Assembly (NCBI GenBank): GCA_947500135.1
Contig: CANMQX010000001.1
Location: 434,001 to 498,000, forward strand
Source: an uncultured Paracoccaceae bacterium
Lineage (GTDB): Bacteria > Pseudomonadota > Alphaproteobacteria > Rhodobacterales > Rhodobacteraceae
Direction of reading: 5' to 3'
DNA: 64,000 nt
The notes under the pieces were generated by a model. It did not search any database, was not told where the DNA came from, and was given only the letters and a program-made list of their open reading frames with translations. Shown piece by piece: positions 49,973 to 59,325 of this stretch. How positions within the stretch are numbered: position 1 is the stretch's first letter; every line of letters begins with the position of its first letter. The position numbers and the translations under genes were made by a program.

Positions 49973-50962
49973 TTAAGGTATGTCTTTATAGAGCCTCCAG
50001 ACACCACCATCATCATCGGACGTCCCGTTGCCCCAACGCCCTTCAAGTTCCGTTTCACTTCTTGATTCCCATGATCCGCGACCTTGGTTCGCACCGCTAC
50101 GCCACGCATATTCCAGCCTAATCCCATTGATCAGATTATCTGCGTTCCTTTTGTAGAGTGTACGGCACCATGTCCCGCCCTCAACGCGGCCCCCAGCACC
50201 GTCATAGTGAAACCCCACATCTGCGCCGCCTGCTCTTACGTTAGAAAAACGCGCGCGAACCGGAATCGGCGAACTGCTTCCGGCTTGCTGGAACTCACCC
50301 ACCCAGTCGCCTTCAAGCAAGGCGCGCCAGACCTGTGCTCCAACCTCTTCGCTATAAAGCGACTCGTTTTGCCTCTCATCCCAATCGCTACTGATATAGT
50401 CGCGCAACGAAAAGGTCATGCTTGGCGTGCGCCGAAGTTGTCGCCAGAAACGCCCGCCTGCTTCGTTGGCGGCAAGATCACCGCGCGAATAGACACCTGT
50501 TGAACTGATCCCGAACAATCCCAACTCGCTGTCATGTCCATATTGCCGCGCGGCCCCAGGGGCTGATCGTACATAGTATTCGTAGCCGAGTTGGAAAAAG
50601 TGCCCGATTTTGTCAACCCCCATCCGCGTCCCCGCGCATAAGATAACATCGGCCAGTCCGAACTGCGGCAAGCTTGTGTAGCGGAATTTCGTATTGGCTT
50701 TCGGTGTTTCGTATCTTTTGCCCGGAACTGTCGGCGTCGCCGCCGATAGATTATCAAGAAGCCACCCTTCAATTTTGGCCAGATGCGGTCTGGTCAGGAT
50801 AACGGCGCCAATCTCGTCATATGTGCGTTCAACCACATCTGCGCCCGACGGGCTTCCCCTGTTGGCTGCGCGCAGAACAGATCTGATACGGTGATCAACA
50901 TCGCCCAAACAATCTTGTAAATTAACCGTGGACGGGACCGCGAGCGTTGCGACTTCGGCCAT
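49973..50962 (-). CDS. Unknown protein beside tRNA-Leu
   Basis: 329-residue protein that I do not recognise. There is no signal peptide. The central region has the ordered motif DKIGHFFQLGYEYYV, then YGHDSELGLFGISSTGVYSRGDLAANEAGGRFWRQL (a long run of Gly, Ser, Asp and aromatics; key residues are H near 137 and the GDLAANEAG stretch). The C-terminal 130 residues are rich in Gly, Arg and Trp and end in WRLYKDIP. The histidine-containing helix and the Asp/Glu-rich turn could be a metal or hydrolase site, but that is a guess. GGAG stands about 7 bases before the ATG at 50962. Base composition looks less GC-rich than neighbours. Confidence 0.55.
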   Translation of the reverse strand: MAEVATLAVPSTVNLQDCLGDVDHRIRSVLRAANRGSPSGADVVERTYDEIGAVILTRPHLAKIEGWLLDNLSAATPTVPGKRYETPKANTKFRYTSLPQFGLADVILCAGTRMGVDKIGHFFQLGYEYYVRSAPGAARQYGHDSELGLFGISSTGVYSRGDLAANEAGGRFWRQLRRTPSMTFSLRDYISSDWDERQNESLYSEEVGAQVWRALLEGDWVGEFQQAGSSSPIPVRARFSNVRAGGADVGFHYDGAGGRVEGGTWCRTLYKRNADNLINGIRLEYAWRSGANQGRGSWESRSETELEGRWGNGTSDDDGGVWRLYKDIP

Positions 50963-51140
50963 AATAATACTCCAAATATGCATAAAATATCTGGATATCA
51001 TAGCTTTTTTGCAAGATTCTATCAAGCAAACGGGCCTGCGCGGCGATCTTGGCTGGATCAGTCATCGATAGCAGCGGCGTGCTGTTTCACCCATAAACAG
51101 GCAAGGTTTCAAGATCGCCATGCGCCAGCTCTTTATATCT

Positions 51141-51227
51141 TGGTGCGGTCGGGGGGACTCGAACCCCCACGAGTGTTACCTCACAGCGACCTCAACGCTG
51201 CGCGTCTACCAATTCCGCCACGACCGC
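51141..51227 (-). tRNA. tRNA-Leu (GAG)
   Basis: 87 nt including encoded CCA. The acceptor stem GCGGTCG pairs with CGACCGC, the anticodon loop TTGAGGT gives GAG, the variable arm is long, and the T-loop is GGTTCGAGTCC. Confidence 0.95.
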
Positions 51228-51335
51228 AAGTCCAAAGGCTGGTAAGCCCGCATCTCATAGACGAGGGCGTTTGCGATGCCAAGAGGGGAAATCGCATACT
51301 TGGCATTGCGGCCCGGGGGGCGTACCCAACCGATC

Positions 51336-51998
51336 ATGGTAGAATGGATCATCACTGACGGGCTGACCGATTACGCTGATGCGCTGGCCTTTATGGAACA
51401 GCGCGTGGCGAGCATTTCGGCAGGTCAAGCGGATGAAGCGATCTGGCTGCTGGAACACCCGCCGCTTTATACCGCTGGGACATCAGCCAAACCCGATGAT
51501 CTGATCGATCCAAACCGGTTTCCCGTCTATCAGGCGAGGCGGGGCGGTGAATACACCTATCACGGGCCGGGGCAGCGTGTGATTTACGTTATGCTTGATG
51601 TTGGCAAACGCGGGCGCGATGTGCGCAAATTCGTGCAAGACCTCGAAAACTGGGTAATCGCCACGCTTGAAACCTTCAATATCAAGGGCGAAATAAGAGA
51701 GGGCCGTGTCGGCGTCTGGGTGCAGCGGCCCGAAAAGCCAGCCCAACCGGACGGATCGTCCGCTGAAGACAAGATCGCCGCCATCGGCATCCGGCTGCGC
51801 AAATGGGTGTCCTTCCATGGGATATCCATCAACGTGGACCCCGACCTGAGCCATTTCGCAGGGATCATCCCCTGCGGGATCAGCGATCACGGCGTGACCA
51901 GCCTCGTTGATCTGGGGCTGCCCGTGACGATGAATGACCTTGATGTGGCGCTCAAACAGACCTTCAACGCCAGCCTGATGGTCGCACATACTGGCTGA
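51336..51998 (+). CDS. lipB: Lipoyl(octanoyl) transferase
   Basis: 220-residue octanoyltransferase, which moves octanoate from acyl carrier protein to lipoyl domains of 2-oxo acid dehydrogenases. Diagnostic motifs are [54 protein letters not shown] (catalytic lysine in [11 protein letters not shown] region) and the acyl-cysteine in [15 protein letters not shown]. The ATG at 51336 gives the family-like start [12 protein letters not shown]; 51276 adds 20 unrelated residues. It is preceded by the tRNA-Leu gene. Confidence 0.95.
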   Translation: MVEWIITDGLTDYADALAFMEQRVASISAGQADEAIWLLEHPPLYTAGTSAKPDDLIDPNRFPVYQARRGGEYTYHGPGQRVIYVMLDVGKRGRDVRKFVQDLENWVIATLETFNIKGEIREGRVGVWVQRPEKPAQPDGSSAEDKIAAIGIRLRKWVSFHGISINVDPDLSHFAGIIPCGISDHGVTSLVDLGLPVTMNDLDVALKQTFNASLMVAHTG

Positions 51999-52076
51999 CC
52001 CGTCAGGGTGTAAGCTTGCGTCGATCATACAACCTATGGATACTTGCCTTATTAAATCAAAACGATTGATCCGACC

Positions 52077-53882
52077 GTGCTTGAACAGTTTGCTGCCCTT
52101 ACCCAATGGCCCTATCTGATCTGGGCCGCTGCCGCTGCCACCACTTTCTATGGGACAACGGTCTGGGCCGTGTCGCATCTGCACCCGGACAAAAAAGCGC
52201 TTTTGTCGCTCTGGCTGCAGGGCGACTACAACAGCACATGGACGACACAGTTTTGCGCGATGTTCGACCAAGTCTTTACGAAGGACCACCTTGGATTTCG
52301 GTGCATGTTAAGGTCTGCTTTGGCCTCAGTTTTAGCAGTCTGCGCGTTATGGTGGCTGTTCGACGGTGTTCTGGAGATGATCGACGTACGCACAGAAACT
52401 GAGCTGAGCCTTGCAAAGGCGCTGCTGCTGGGGATCGCGATCAACATCATCCCCGATTACCTGTCTCTCTTCCAAACGCGCTGGCTGCTCAACCAGTTCA
52501 GGCGGATCAGCAACCCAATTCTGCAACTCCTCTTGTTACTGCTCGATGCAGTTGTCACGGGGACAATCATCTATGTCTGGATCGCCCTTTACAACGGCAT
52601 CACAGCACAACCCGCAGTATCCGTCATCGAAATGACGGTCGTCTTTAGTGGTTATGCTGTCTTTTTCTATTCAACATTCCTGACCAGCGTTTGGGCTTGG
52701 ATTTATTGCGCCTCATATTGGGTAGCCCGGGTTTCGAGCGGCATGCGCCGTTGGCTTGATATGCAAAACCAACCGGGACGTAGTTTGGGGGTAATCGGTG
52801 CGATCATAGTGTTCATCGCAAGCGTCGCAATCAAACCCGCACTGACAATTGATCAAGGCAATCAGATTTCGGTTGATGACTGGCTCTGCGAAATGTTTCC
52901 AAGGCAAATCTGCAAGCATCTCATTCGATTGTCTGAAAACCGATCGGAACAGCAATTCTACCTGGGGCAACAATGCTTCACCTCGACCGCTGATAACTGT
53001 CTAGAAAACGGAATTGAACAATACCGCTTCGAACCGCATGAAGCACTCAGCTTATGGCAAGATGCCTGCGGCCGTGGTCTGGCATATGGCTGCACCCACC
53101 TAGGCTTGTACTACGACAGAACCGGTGACGTCCTTTCTGGTTTCCATGATGCTAAGGATGCATTCTTGGAAAATTGTGCTGGCCATCCGGTCTATTCGTG
53201 TCTCAGCCTCGAAAACCACTTCGATAAACATCATGCAGGTCTCAGGAACGTCCAGAAAGCAACCACTTACTTTCTCCAGGCCTGCGATGGAGGTGACGCA
53301 GTGGGGTGTTTGAAGCTTGGCGATTTATCAGAACGTAGATATCCCCTTCCCGAAAGCGCAGAGCGCATAGAGGCTCTTTACCAAAAAGCTTGCGACGGAC
53401 AGGTGGCCGAAGGATGCGGAAACCTTGGCCGCATGTTGCTCAATCGATCAACCAATACGGTTGTCACGATAGAAGCAATGCGCATAATTCTCGATGCTTG
53501 TGAACGCGGGGCTGCAAGCGCATGTACAAGTGCCGGAATGTTTAACGCGGATATGGACAGAACGGATGCCGGTCGGCTCAGAAAGCTGGATCTGTTCAGC
53601 AGGGGCTGTATTGCCGGCGATGTACTGGGTTGCCTCAACAAAAACCAAATAGGCGTTGATGACAGCAAAATAGTTGACCTTGCAACCGCTCACGTCGTTT
53701 TCGACAGGATGTGTCGTGACAGCATATCGCGGGGCTGCCTGTATTTGGCCGCAGTGTACAAACTTGGGGCAGCCGCACCTGACAGCGACCAATACGCGGC
53801 GGAAGTCTACCAACAAGCTTGCGAGATGAATGATCCTTGGTCTTGCAACAGGCTGACCGGCCTGCCTGACCAAACAGACTGA
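52077..53882 (+). CDS. Membrane protein with cysteine-rich Sel1-like repeats
   Basis: 601-residue protein starting at GTG (no ATG nearby in frame, no clear ribosome site). Six membrane helices occupy about residues 10-250, with basic loops (HPDKKALL, RWLLNQFRR, SSGMRRW) on the alternate, cytoplasmic side. The C-terminal 340 residues therefore face the periplasm. They hold eight alpha/alpha repeats, each with C-x7-C (for example ACDGGDAVGC and ACERGAASAC), as in Helicobacter cysteine-rich proteins, where each pair forms a disulfide. The fold is a protein-binding scaffold. I do not know a family with this exact N-terminal domain. Confidence 0.72.
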   Translation: MLEQFAALTQWPYLIWAAAAATTFYGTTVWAVSHLHPDKKALLSLWLQGDYNSTWTTQFCAMFDQVFTKDHLGFRCMLRSALASVLAVCALWWLFDGVLEMIDVRTETELSLAKALLLGIAINIIPDYLSLFQTRWLLNQFRRISNPILQLLLLLLDAVVTGTIIYVWIALYNGITAQPAVSVIEMTVVFSGYAVFFYSTFLTSVWAWIYCASYWVARVSSGMRRWLDMQNQPGRSLGVIGAIIVFIASVAIKPALTIDQGNQISVDDWLCEMFPRQICKHLIRLSENRSEQQFYLGQQCFTSTADNCLENGIEQYRFEPHEALSLWQDACGRGLAYGCTHLGLYYDRTGDVLSGFHDAKDAFLENCAGHPVYSCLSLENHFDKHHAGLRNVQKATTYFLQACDGGDAVGCLKLGDLSERRYPLPESAERIEALYQKACDGQVAEGCGNLGRMLLNRSTNTVVTIEAMRIILDACERGAASACTSAGMFNADMDRTDAGRLRKLDLFSRGCIAGDVLGCLNKNQIGVDDSKIVDLATAHVVFDRMCRDSISRGCLYLAAVYKLGAAAPDSDQYAAEVYQQACEMNDPWSCNRLTGLPDQTD

Positions 53883-54085
53883 TGTTTAGATGCGTAGACG
53901 TGCGACCTTGCATCGCTCCAATCGCAACGATCATATTGCGATCCGTCCCTGCGCCAATATAACCCAGCGCCAATATCGCATCCATTATTGCTCCTTTCGC
54001 ATCAAGCGATTAGAACCGACGCCAAATGGGGACGTCCGTGACTCGGTGCCCTGCTAAGAATGTAGCCAATACGAGGAGTGCCATA
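53883..54085. other. Gap upstream of ctaD, possible gene remnant
   Basis: About 200 bp. On the minus strand an AAAGGAGC ribosome site precedes an ATG at 53985, whose frame reads MDAILALGYIGAGTDRNMIV and then runs antisense into the upstream gene. This could be the 5' stub of a lost gene or chance. It must also contain the ctaD promoter; GAGGAG before 54086 is the ctaD ribosome site. Confidence 0.35.
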
Positions 54086-55759
54086 ATGGCAGACGCAGCC
54101 ATCCACGGCGACGCACACGAAGACGACCGGGGCTTCTTTACCCGGTGGTTCATGTCCACAAACCATAAAGATATCGGTATCTTATACCTTTGGACTGCCG
54201 GTGTGCTGGGCTTCGTTTCGGTCGCATTCACCGTCTATATGCGGTTGGAACTGATGCAGCCCGGCGTGCAGTATATGTGCGCCGAAGGTGCGCGGTTTAC
54301 GGCGGCTGCGGCTGGTGAATGTACGCCAAACGGGCATCTGTGGAACGTGATGATCACCTATCACGGCGTGCTGATGATGTTCTTTGTGGTCATTCCGGCG
54401 CTCTTTGGTGGCTTTGGCAACTACTTCATGCCGCTGCAAATCGGCGCGCCTGACATGGCGTTCCCGCGTCTGAACAATCTCAGCTACTGGATGTTCGTGG
54501 CCGGTGCATCGCTTGGCGTCGCATCCATGCTGGCCCCCGGTGGTAATGGTCAGCTTGGCTCTGGCGTGGGCTGGGTGCTTTACCCGCCGCTTTCGACGTC
54601 CGAGGGCGGGATGTCGATGGACCTTGCCATCTTCGCCGTTCACCTCTCTGGTGCCTCATCAATCCTGGGTGCGATCAACATGATCACCACCTTCCTGAAC
54701 ATGCGCGCACCCGGCATGACGCTGCACAAGGTGCCGCTCTTTGCTTGGTCGATCTTTGTGACCGCGTGGTTGATCCTTCTGGCTCTGCCTGTGCTGGCCG
54801 GTGCGATCACCATGTTGCTGACAGACCGGAACTTCGGCACAACCTTCTTCCAACCAGAAGGCGGTGGTGACCCGATCCTGTACCAGCACATCCTGTGGTT
54901 CTTCGGCCACCCGGAAGTCTATATCATCATCATCCCCGGCTTTGGGATCATCAGCCATGTGATTGCCACGTTCAGCCGCAAGCCCGTCTTTGGCTACCTG
55001 CCTATGGTATATGCGATGGTGGCAATTGGTGTTCTGGGTTTCGTCGTCTGGGCGCACCACATGTACACCGTGGGCATGTCCCTGACACAGCAGTCCTATT
55101 TCATGCTGGCGACAATGGTCATTGCAGTGCCGACAGGGGTCAAAATCTTTAGCTGGATCGCGACCATGTGGGGCGGTTCGGTTGAATTCAAAACACCCAT
55201 GCTCTGGGCCTTTGGTTTCCTGTTCCTGTTCACCGTGGGTGGGGTCACCGGGATCGTGCTGTCACAGGCTGGTGTCGACCGGGTCTATCATGACACCTAC
55301 TATGTGGTTGCCCACTTCCACTATGTGATGTCACTCGGTGCCGTCTTTGCCATCTTTGCAGGCATCTATTTCTACCTGCCCAAAATGTCAGGCCGGATGT
55401 ACCCGGAATGGGCGGGCAAGCTGCATTTTTGGGCGATGTTCATCGGGGCCAACCTGACCTTCTTCCCCCAACACTTCCTGGGTCGTCAGGGCATGCCACG
55501 GCGTTACATCGATTATCCAGAGGCGTTCGCGACATGGAACTATGTATCGTCCTGGGGGGCTTTCCTGTCCTTTGCGTCGTTCCTGTTCTTCATCGGGGTG
55601 CTGTTCTACACATTGCTGAAAGGCACGAAGGTGAAAGAAAACAACCCGTGGAACGAATATGCCGACACGCTGGAATGGACCCTGCCCTGCCCACCGCCCG
55701 AACACACGTTCGAGACGCTTCCAAAGCAGGAAGACTGGGACAAGCAACCAGCGCACTAG
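54086..55759 (+). CDS. ctaD: Cytochrome c oxidase subunit I
   Basis: 557-residue aa3-type oxidase subunit I, the haem-copper centre of the terminal respiratory oxidase. Markers are [15 protein letters not shown] at the N-terminus, [20 protein letters not shown] (haem a ligand histidine), [17 protein letters not shown] with the CuB histidine and the cross-linked Tyr region, WAHHMYTVG, and [20 protein letters not shown]. Twelve helices are expected. The ATG at 54086 has GAGGAG upstream. No other cta genes adjoin; a terminator follows, so it is transcribed alone. Confidence 0.98.
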   Translation: MADAAIHGDAHEDDRGFFTRWFMSTNHKDIGILYLWTAGVLGFVSVAFTVYMRLELMQPGVQYMCAEGARFTAAAAGECTPNGHLWNVMITYHGVLMMFFVVIPALFGGFGNYFMPLQIGAPDMAFPRLNNLSYWMFVAGASLGVASMLAPGGNGQLGSGVGWVLYPPLSTSEGGMSMDLAIFAVHLSGASSILGAINMITTFLNMRAPGMTLHKVPLFAWSIFVTAWLILLALPVLAGAITMLLTDRNFGTTFFQPEGGGDPILYQHILWFFGHPEVYIIIIPGFGIISHVIATFSRKPVFGYLPMVYAMVAIGVLGFVVWAHHMYTVGMSLTQQSYFMLATMVIAVPTGVKIFSWIATMWGGSVEFKTPMLWAFGFLFLFTVGGVTGIVLSQAGVDRVYHDTYYVVAHFHYVMSLGAVFAIFAGIYFYLPKMSGRMYPEWAGKLHFWAMFIGANLTFFPQHFLGRQGMPRRYIDYPEAFATWNYVSSWGAFLSFASFLFFIGVLFYTLLKGTKVKENNPWNEYADTLEWTLPCPPPEHTFETLPKQEDWDKQPAH

Positions 55760-55781
55760 GCAACAAGCCTGAACCAATCTC

Positions 55782-55810
55782 AAAGGCCCCCGTATCACGG
55801 GGGTCTTTTG
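55782..55810 (+). terminator. Intrinsic terminator of ctaD
   Basis: CCCCCGT-ATC-ACGGGGG stem followed by TCTTTTGCG, 25 bp after the ctaD stop. Confidence 0.85.
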
Positions 55811-55861
55811 CGTTTAAGCGACTGGGTTGTGCGGTGACCCGCAAAGCATTAACATAACCAT

Positions 55862-56206
55862 ATGGTTATTGATTCGAAACAACTGGATCTGGTCTTTGGC
55901 GCGCTGTCTGACGCCACGCGGCGGGGCATTCTGGCGCAGCTGGCCGATGGGGAAAGCAACGTCTCAGAGCTTGCCGCCCCCTATCAGATGTCGCAGCCCG
56001 CAATCTCCAAACACCTGCGGGTATTGGAAGGGGCGGGCCTGATTGAACGGGCAAAGACCGGGCGCGAAACCCGGGTCCGGGTCAAGCCCGACACAGCCCG
56101 GCAGGCCGCAGGCTGGATCACCCATTACGCCCGGTTCTGGCAACAGCATTTCGATGCGGTTGACCAGATCCTGCAACAAAAAAGGAAGCTGCAAGATGAA
56201 GACTGA
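55862..56206 (+). CDS. ArsR-family transcriptional regulator
   Basis: 114-residue winged-helix repressor of the ArsR/SmtB group. The helix-turn-helix spans LSDATRRGILAQLADGE, VSELAAPYQMSQPAISKHLR and LEGAGLIERAKTGRETRVRV. No metal-binding cysteines are present, so it is the non-metal subtype that is usually paired with an AHSA1 protein. The 3' end overlaps that gene by 11 bp. No ribosome site is visible; the ATG directly follows an A/T-rich stretch. Confidence 0.9.
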   Translation: MVIDSKQLDLVFGALSDATRRGILAQLADGESNVSELAAPYQMSQPAISKHLRVLEGAGLIERAKTGRETRVRVKPDTARQAAGWITHYARFWQQHFDAVDQILQQKRKLQDED

Positions 56207-56651
56207 AACATCGTTTGAAAACGGCACCCTGACCCTGACACGGATCTACGATATGCCCCGCGAAACGGTCTTTGCCGCCTGGACAGAGGCGAGCCAGACA
56301 AAGGAATGGTGGGGCTGCGGGGACACGACCCATGTCAGCTCTGACATCGAACCAAAGGTCGGTGGCAAATACATCCACAAGATGACAATCAAGAATGTCG
56401 GCGTCCATCCAATCAACGGGATGCTGACGGCGTTCGACCCGCCCGCACACCTGGCCTATCAAATGCCCGGCATGGCCGAAGGGGAACAGATGCAGGTTGA
56501 TGTGACCTTCACCGAAACCGCTGGGGCAACAAAGGTCCAACTGACCCAATCCGTGATCCCGGCAGGCTATGACACGATCATCGAAAACGGCTGGACCGCA
56601 TCCTTCGAACGGCTGGCGCGGTATTTCAAAGGAGAACGGCGGGCCGCCTGA
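56196..56651 (+). CDS. SRPBCC/AHSA1 domain protein
   Basis: 151-residue START-like fold protein of the AHSA1 (Aha1 C-terminal-like) family: RIYDMPRETVFAAWTEASQTKEWWG at the N-terminus, central beta strands, and a C-terminal helix GWTASFERLARYF. A hydrophobic cavity binds small ligands in this fold; the ligand is unknown. The ribosome site AAAGGAAG lies before the ATG at 56196. It is cotranscribed with the ArsR regulator that probably controls it. Confidence 0.87.
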   Translation: MKTETSFENGTLTLTRIYDMPRETVFAAWTEASQTKEWWGCGDTTHVSSDIEPKVGGKYIHKMTIKNVGVHPINGMLTAFDPPAHLAYQMPGMAEGEQMQVDVTFTETAGATKVQLTQSVIPAGYDTIIENGWTASFERLARYFKGERRAA

Positions 56652-56655
56652 AACA

Positions 56656-57213
56656 TCACATCATCGCCGCAGCAGACCTTGACGTAAAGACGCGCACGTA
56701 ATCGCCCGGCGATGATCCGGCCCAATAGACCCACAAACGGCGGGGGTTCACCTCATCAATCCAGACGTGATCCCCCTGCTCCAACCCGCGCAGCTCAATG
56801 CTGATATATTCGACATCGGTATTGGCCAGAAAATCGGTGGCAAACATCGTTTCCTGAAACGCGGCCACACCCAGGATCGGAGCATCAAAATCGACATAGC
56901 CATGATGGGTGCCCGACAGGCTGTCAAAGAACACATAATGGCTGGCAACGACCGTTCCCTGCGGAATGATCCCATTCTCACCACCGATATCCACCCGGAT
57001 CGGGATCGGAAGCAGGATATTCTGATCCTCGTCAAAGGCATACAAATTATCAGTGTCAAACGTATCGGCACCGACGGCAAACGCCGTTGACGGGTCAAGC
57101 TTCACGAATGCCCCCGCCCCGGTCTGGCGCAGGATTTTACCATCCACCACGACAGCCCCACTAGGGGTCGCCAAAGCGGCGACCATCACAGCACTTGCCA
57201 GTTTTCTGATCAT
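56656..57213 (-). CDS. Exported protein of unknown function
   Basis: 185-residue protein with a signal peptide (RKLASAVMVAALATPSGA, cleavage near residue 20). The mature part is strand-rich with VRVDIGGENGIIPQGTVVAS, a segment DSLSGTHHGYVDFDAPILGV, and WIDEVNPRRLWVYWAGSSPG near the C-terminus. There is no cysteine and no obvious catalytic motif. A second in-frame ATG lies at 57231; the one at 57213 has GAAAGGG upstream. It resembles small VPLPA-CTERM-like or surface proteins in style but lacks their anchor, so I leave it unassigned. Confidence 0.7.
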   Translation of the reverse strand: MIRKLASAVMVAALATPSGAVVVDGKILRQTGAGAFVKLDPSTAFAVGADTFDTDNLYAFDEDQNILLPIPIRVDIGGENGIIPQGTVVASHYVFFDSLSGTHHGYVDFDAPILGVAAFQETMFATDFLANTDVEYISIELRGLEQGDHVWIDEVNPRRLWVYWAGSSPGDYVRVFTSRSAAAMM

Positions 57214-57266
57214 GGCCACCCTTTCCGTCATACGCTGGATCAAGCATGGCGCAATGGGATGACAGG

Positions 57267-58562
57267 TCAACCCGATGCAGGTTTCTCTTGCGCCTTGTCC
57301 TGAAGGCTTTGATCCCTTTTGACGCCTGTAATCAGACGCGCGCCCTTGGCATAGGTCAGGTAAGACCAGAACCAGCTTAGGGCCACAACAATTGGCTGAC
57401 GCACACCAATCAGGAAATAGATATGTGCCACACCCCATAACCACCAGGCCACAAAACCAGACAGGCGAATGCGCCCGAAATCGATCACCGCAGCATGGCG
57501 TCCAATCGTCGCCAGATTGCCCGCGTGGCGGTATTTGAACGACCGATCTGTTGGTGTCCCGGCGACCCGATCCGCGATCACCCTTGCCACAAACGCCCCT
57601 TCCTGTTTCGCCGCAGGTGCAATCCCCGGCACATCCATCCCATCCTTCCACGGCACCTTGGCCGCGTCACCAATGACAAAGACGGCATCTTGCCCGGGCA
57701 CAGACAAGTCATCCGCCACAATGACCCGCCCGCTGCGATCAGTCTCGGCGCCCAGCCATTGATCCAGATGTTTAACGGCCACCCCTGCCCCCCAGATCAC
57801 CGTGGCTGCAGGCAGAAAACCGTTTGTGGATGTGACCCCCTCGGCACTGATATCCTGCACTTGCACACCCGACCAAACCTCTACCCCAAGCTTTTCAAGC
57901 GACGCGCGGGCCTTGGCTGACAGCGCGGGCGGGAACGGGGCCAATACCCTGTCACCGGCCTCGATCAGAATGACCCGTGCATCAGTGGGTGTGATGCGGC
58001 GGAAATCGCGCGCCAGGGTGAAATGCGCCAATTCCGCAATGGCACCGGCCATCTCAACCCCGGTTGGACCGCCGCCCACAACGACAAATGTCAATTCGCG
58101 GGCCTGCGCGTCCGGGCTCTTGGCCAGCTCGGCGCGCTCAAACGCCATCAAGACGCGGCGGCGTATCTCGGTCGCATCCACAAGGCGCTTTAACCCCGGC
58201 GCATGTTCTTCCCAATGGTCATTGCCGAAATAGGAATGATGCGCACCGGTCGCCACAACCAGATAGTCATAATCAATCGGCCCTGCGGCACTCTCGACCC
58301 GCTTGGCCGCCACATCGATCCCCTGCACTTCTGACAGGGTCACGGCCACATTGGCCTGCCGCGAAAAAATCGCCCGGATTGGCCATGCGATATCTGCAGG
58401 CGACAGATCAGCAGTCGCCACCTGATAAAGCAGCGGCTGAAACAGGTGATAGTTCCGCCTGTCGACAATCTCGATATCAACAGGGGCACGCTTCAACGCT
58501 TTCGCCACGGACAAGCCACCAAAACCAGCACCAATAATCACAACCTTGGGGCGGTCATCCAT
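57267..58562 (-). CDS. NADH dehydrogenase-like FAD oxidoreductase (NDH-2 type)
   Basis: 431-residue two-dinucleotide-fold flavoprotein. FAD binding: VVIIGAGFGGLSVAKALKRA. The NAD motif is FVVVGGGPTGVEMAGAIAEL and the second flavin motif VFVIGDAAKVPWKDG. The C-terminal segment FVAWWLWGVAHIYFLIG is a membrane-associating helix, as in type II NADH dehydrogenases, which pass electrons from NADH to quinone without pumping protons. The ATG at 58562 has AGGAGAGGTG upstream; a start at 58688 adds unrelated residues. Confidence 0.92.
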   Translation of the reverse strand: MDDRPKVVIIGAGFGGLSVAKALKRAPVDIEIVDRRNYHLFQPLLYQVATADLSPADIAWPIRAIFSRQANVAVTLSEVQGIDVAAKRVESAAGPIDYDYLVVATGAHHSYFGNDHWEEHAPGLKRLVDATEIRRRVLMAFERAELAKSPDAQARELTFVVVGGGPTGVEMAGAIAELAHFTLARDFRRITPTDARVILIEAGDRVLAPFPPALSAKARASLEKLGVEVWSGVQVQDISAEGVTSTNGFLPAATVIWGAGVAVKHLDQWLGAETDRSGRVIVADDLSVPGQDAVFVIGDAAKVPWKDGMDVPGIAPAAKQEGAFVARVIADRVAGTPTDRSFKYRHAGNLATIGRHAAVIDFGRIRLSGFVAWWLWGVAHIYFLIGVRQPIVVALSWFWSYLTYAKGARLITGVKRDQSLQDKAQEKPASG

Positions 58563-58686
58563 TGATATCACCTCTCCTGACAAACGCGGGTATCTGCCTT
58601 CTAGATCATCCTCAATTGCCCCAAGTTCAAGACCCGCGACAGCACTACGCATTTGCCCACAGCGCGGGATCGGATAAACCCATGCC

Positions 58687-59175
58687 ATGCCCTATGAATG
58701 GACCCCCGCACCACCGCATGACGACCCCGATTGGCGGCTCAGCCTCTGGCCATACCGGTCACTGCTGCGCAAGGATTTCGTGCTGTTTATCGGGGCAACG
58801 GCGCTGATCGTCACCCTGCCCCTGATCACCGTGCTTGGGACAGCAATCCTTTGGGGGCTTTTGCCGTTCTTTCTGCTGATGCTCTGGGGCTTATGGACTG
58901 CGCTGAATGTCAGCTACAAACGAGGCGAGGTTCTCGAAGAACTCAGCGTCGACGACGCCACCGCGCATCTGACACGGCACAACCCAAAAGGCGACGTGCA
59001 GGAATGGGAAGCGAACCGCTATTGGGTGACCGTGCATCTGCACCCCCAAGGGGGCCCTGTCGAAAACTATCTCACCCTGCGCGGCGGCGACCGCGAGGTT
59101 GAAATCGGGGCGTTTCTGGACGCGTCCGAACGGTTGGCGCTTTATGATGACCTCAAACGCGCATTGCGCGGGTAG
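58687..59175 (+). CDS. DUF2244 membrane protein
   Basis: 162-residue protein of the DUF2244 family, with two adjacent hydrophobic segments (about residues 33-73) and a C-terminal soluble domain (NRYWVTVHLHPQGGPVENYL). Members are widespread in alphaproteobacteria, are often near cytochrome oxidase genes, and have no known role. It diverges from the NDH-2-like gene with about 120 bp between. Confidence 0.8.
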   Translation: MPYEWTPAPPHDDPDWRLSLWPYRSLLRKDFVLFIGATALIVTLPLITVLGTAILWGLLPFFLLMLWGLWTALNVSYKRGEVLEELSVDDATAHLTRHNPKGDVQEWEANRYWVTVHLHPQGGPVENYLTLRGGDREVEIGAFLDASERLALYDDLKRALRG

Positions 59176-59258
59176 TCACGACAGATCAGCAACGTAAGAT
59201 GGGTCTTGACCCATCCCCGCCGCATTAACCTTTCGCAATAGAAAACGCGGCGCCCGTT

Positions 59259-59318
59259 GGGGTCCGACGCTTTGCCGACGTCTGGCCGACGCTTTGCCGA
59301 CAGGCATTTTTAGGGTAA
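59259..59318. repeat. Four CCGAC cores at 11-bp period, copy 2
   Basis: CCGAC begins at 59264, 59275, 59286 and 59297, again every 11 bp. The flanks GGGGT and TTAGGGTAA match copy 1 at 10884-10943. It sits between the convergent DUF2244 and yqeY genes. Nearby TTAACC (59225) and GTTAACCC are CtrA half-site-like. Confidence 0.85.
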
Positions 59319-59325
59319 ATCGGCG

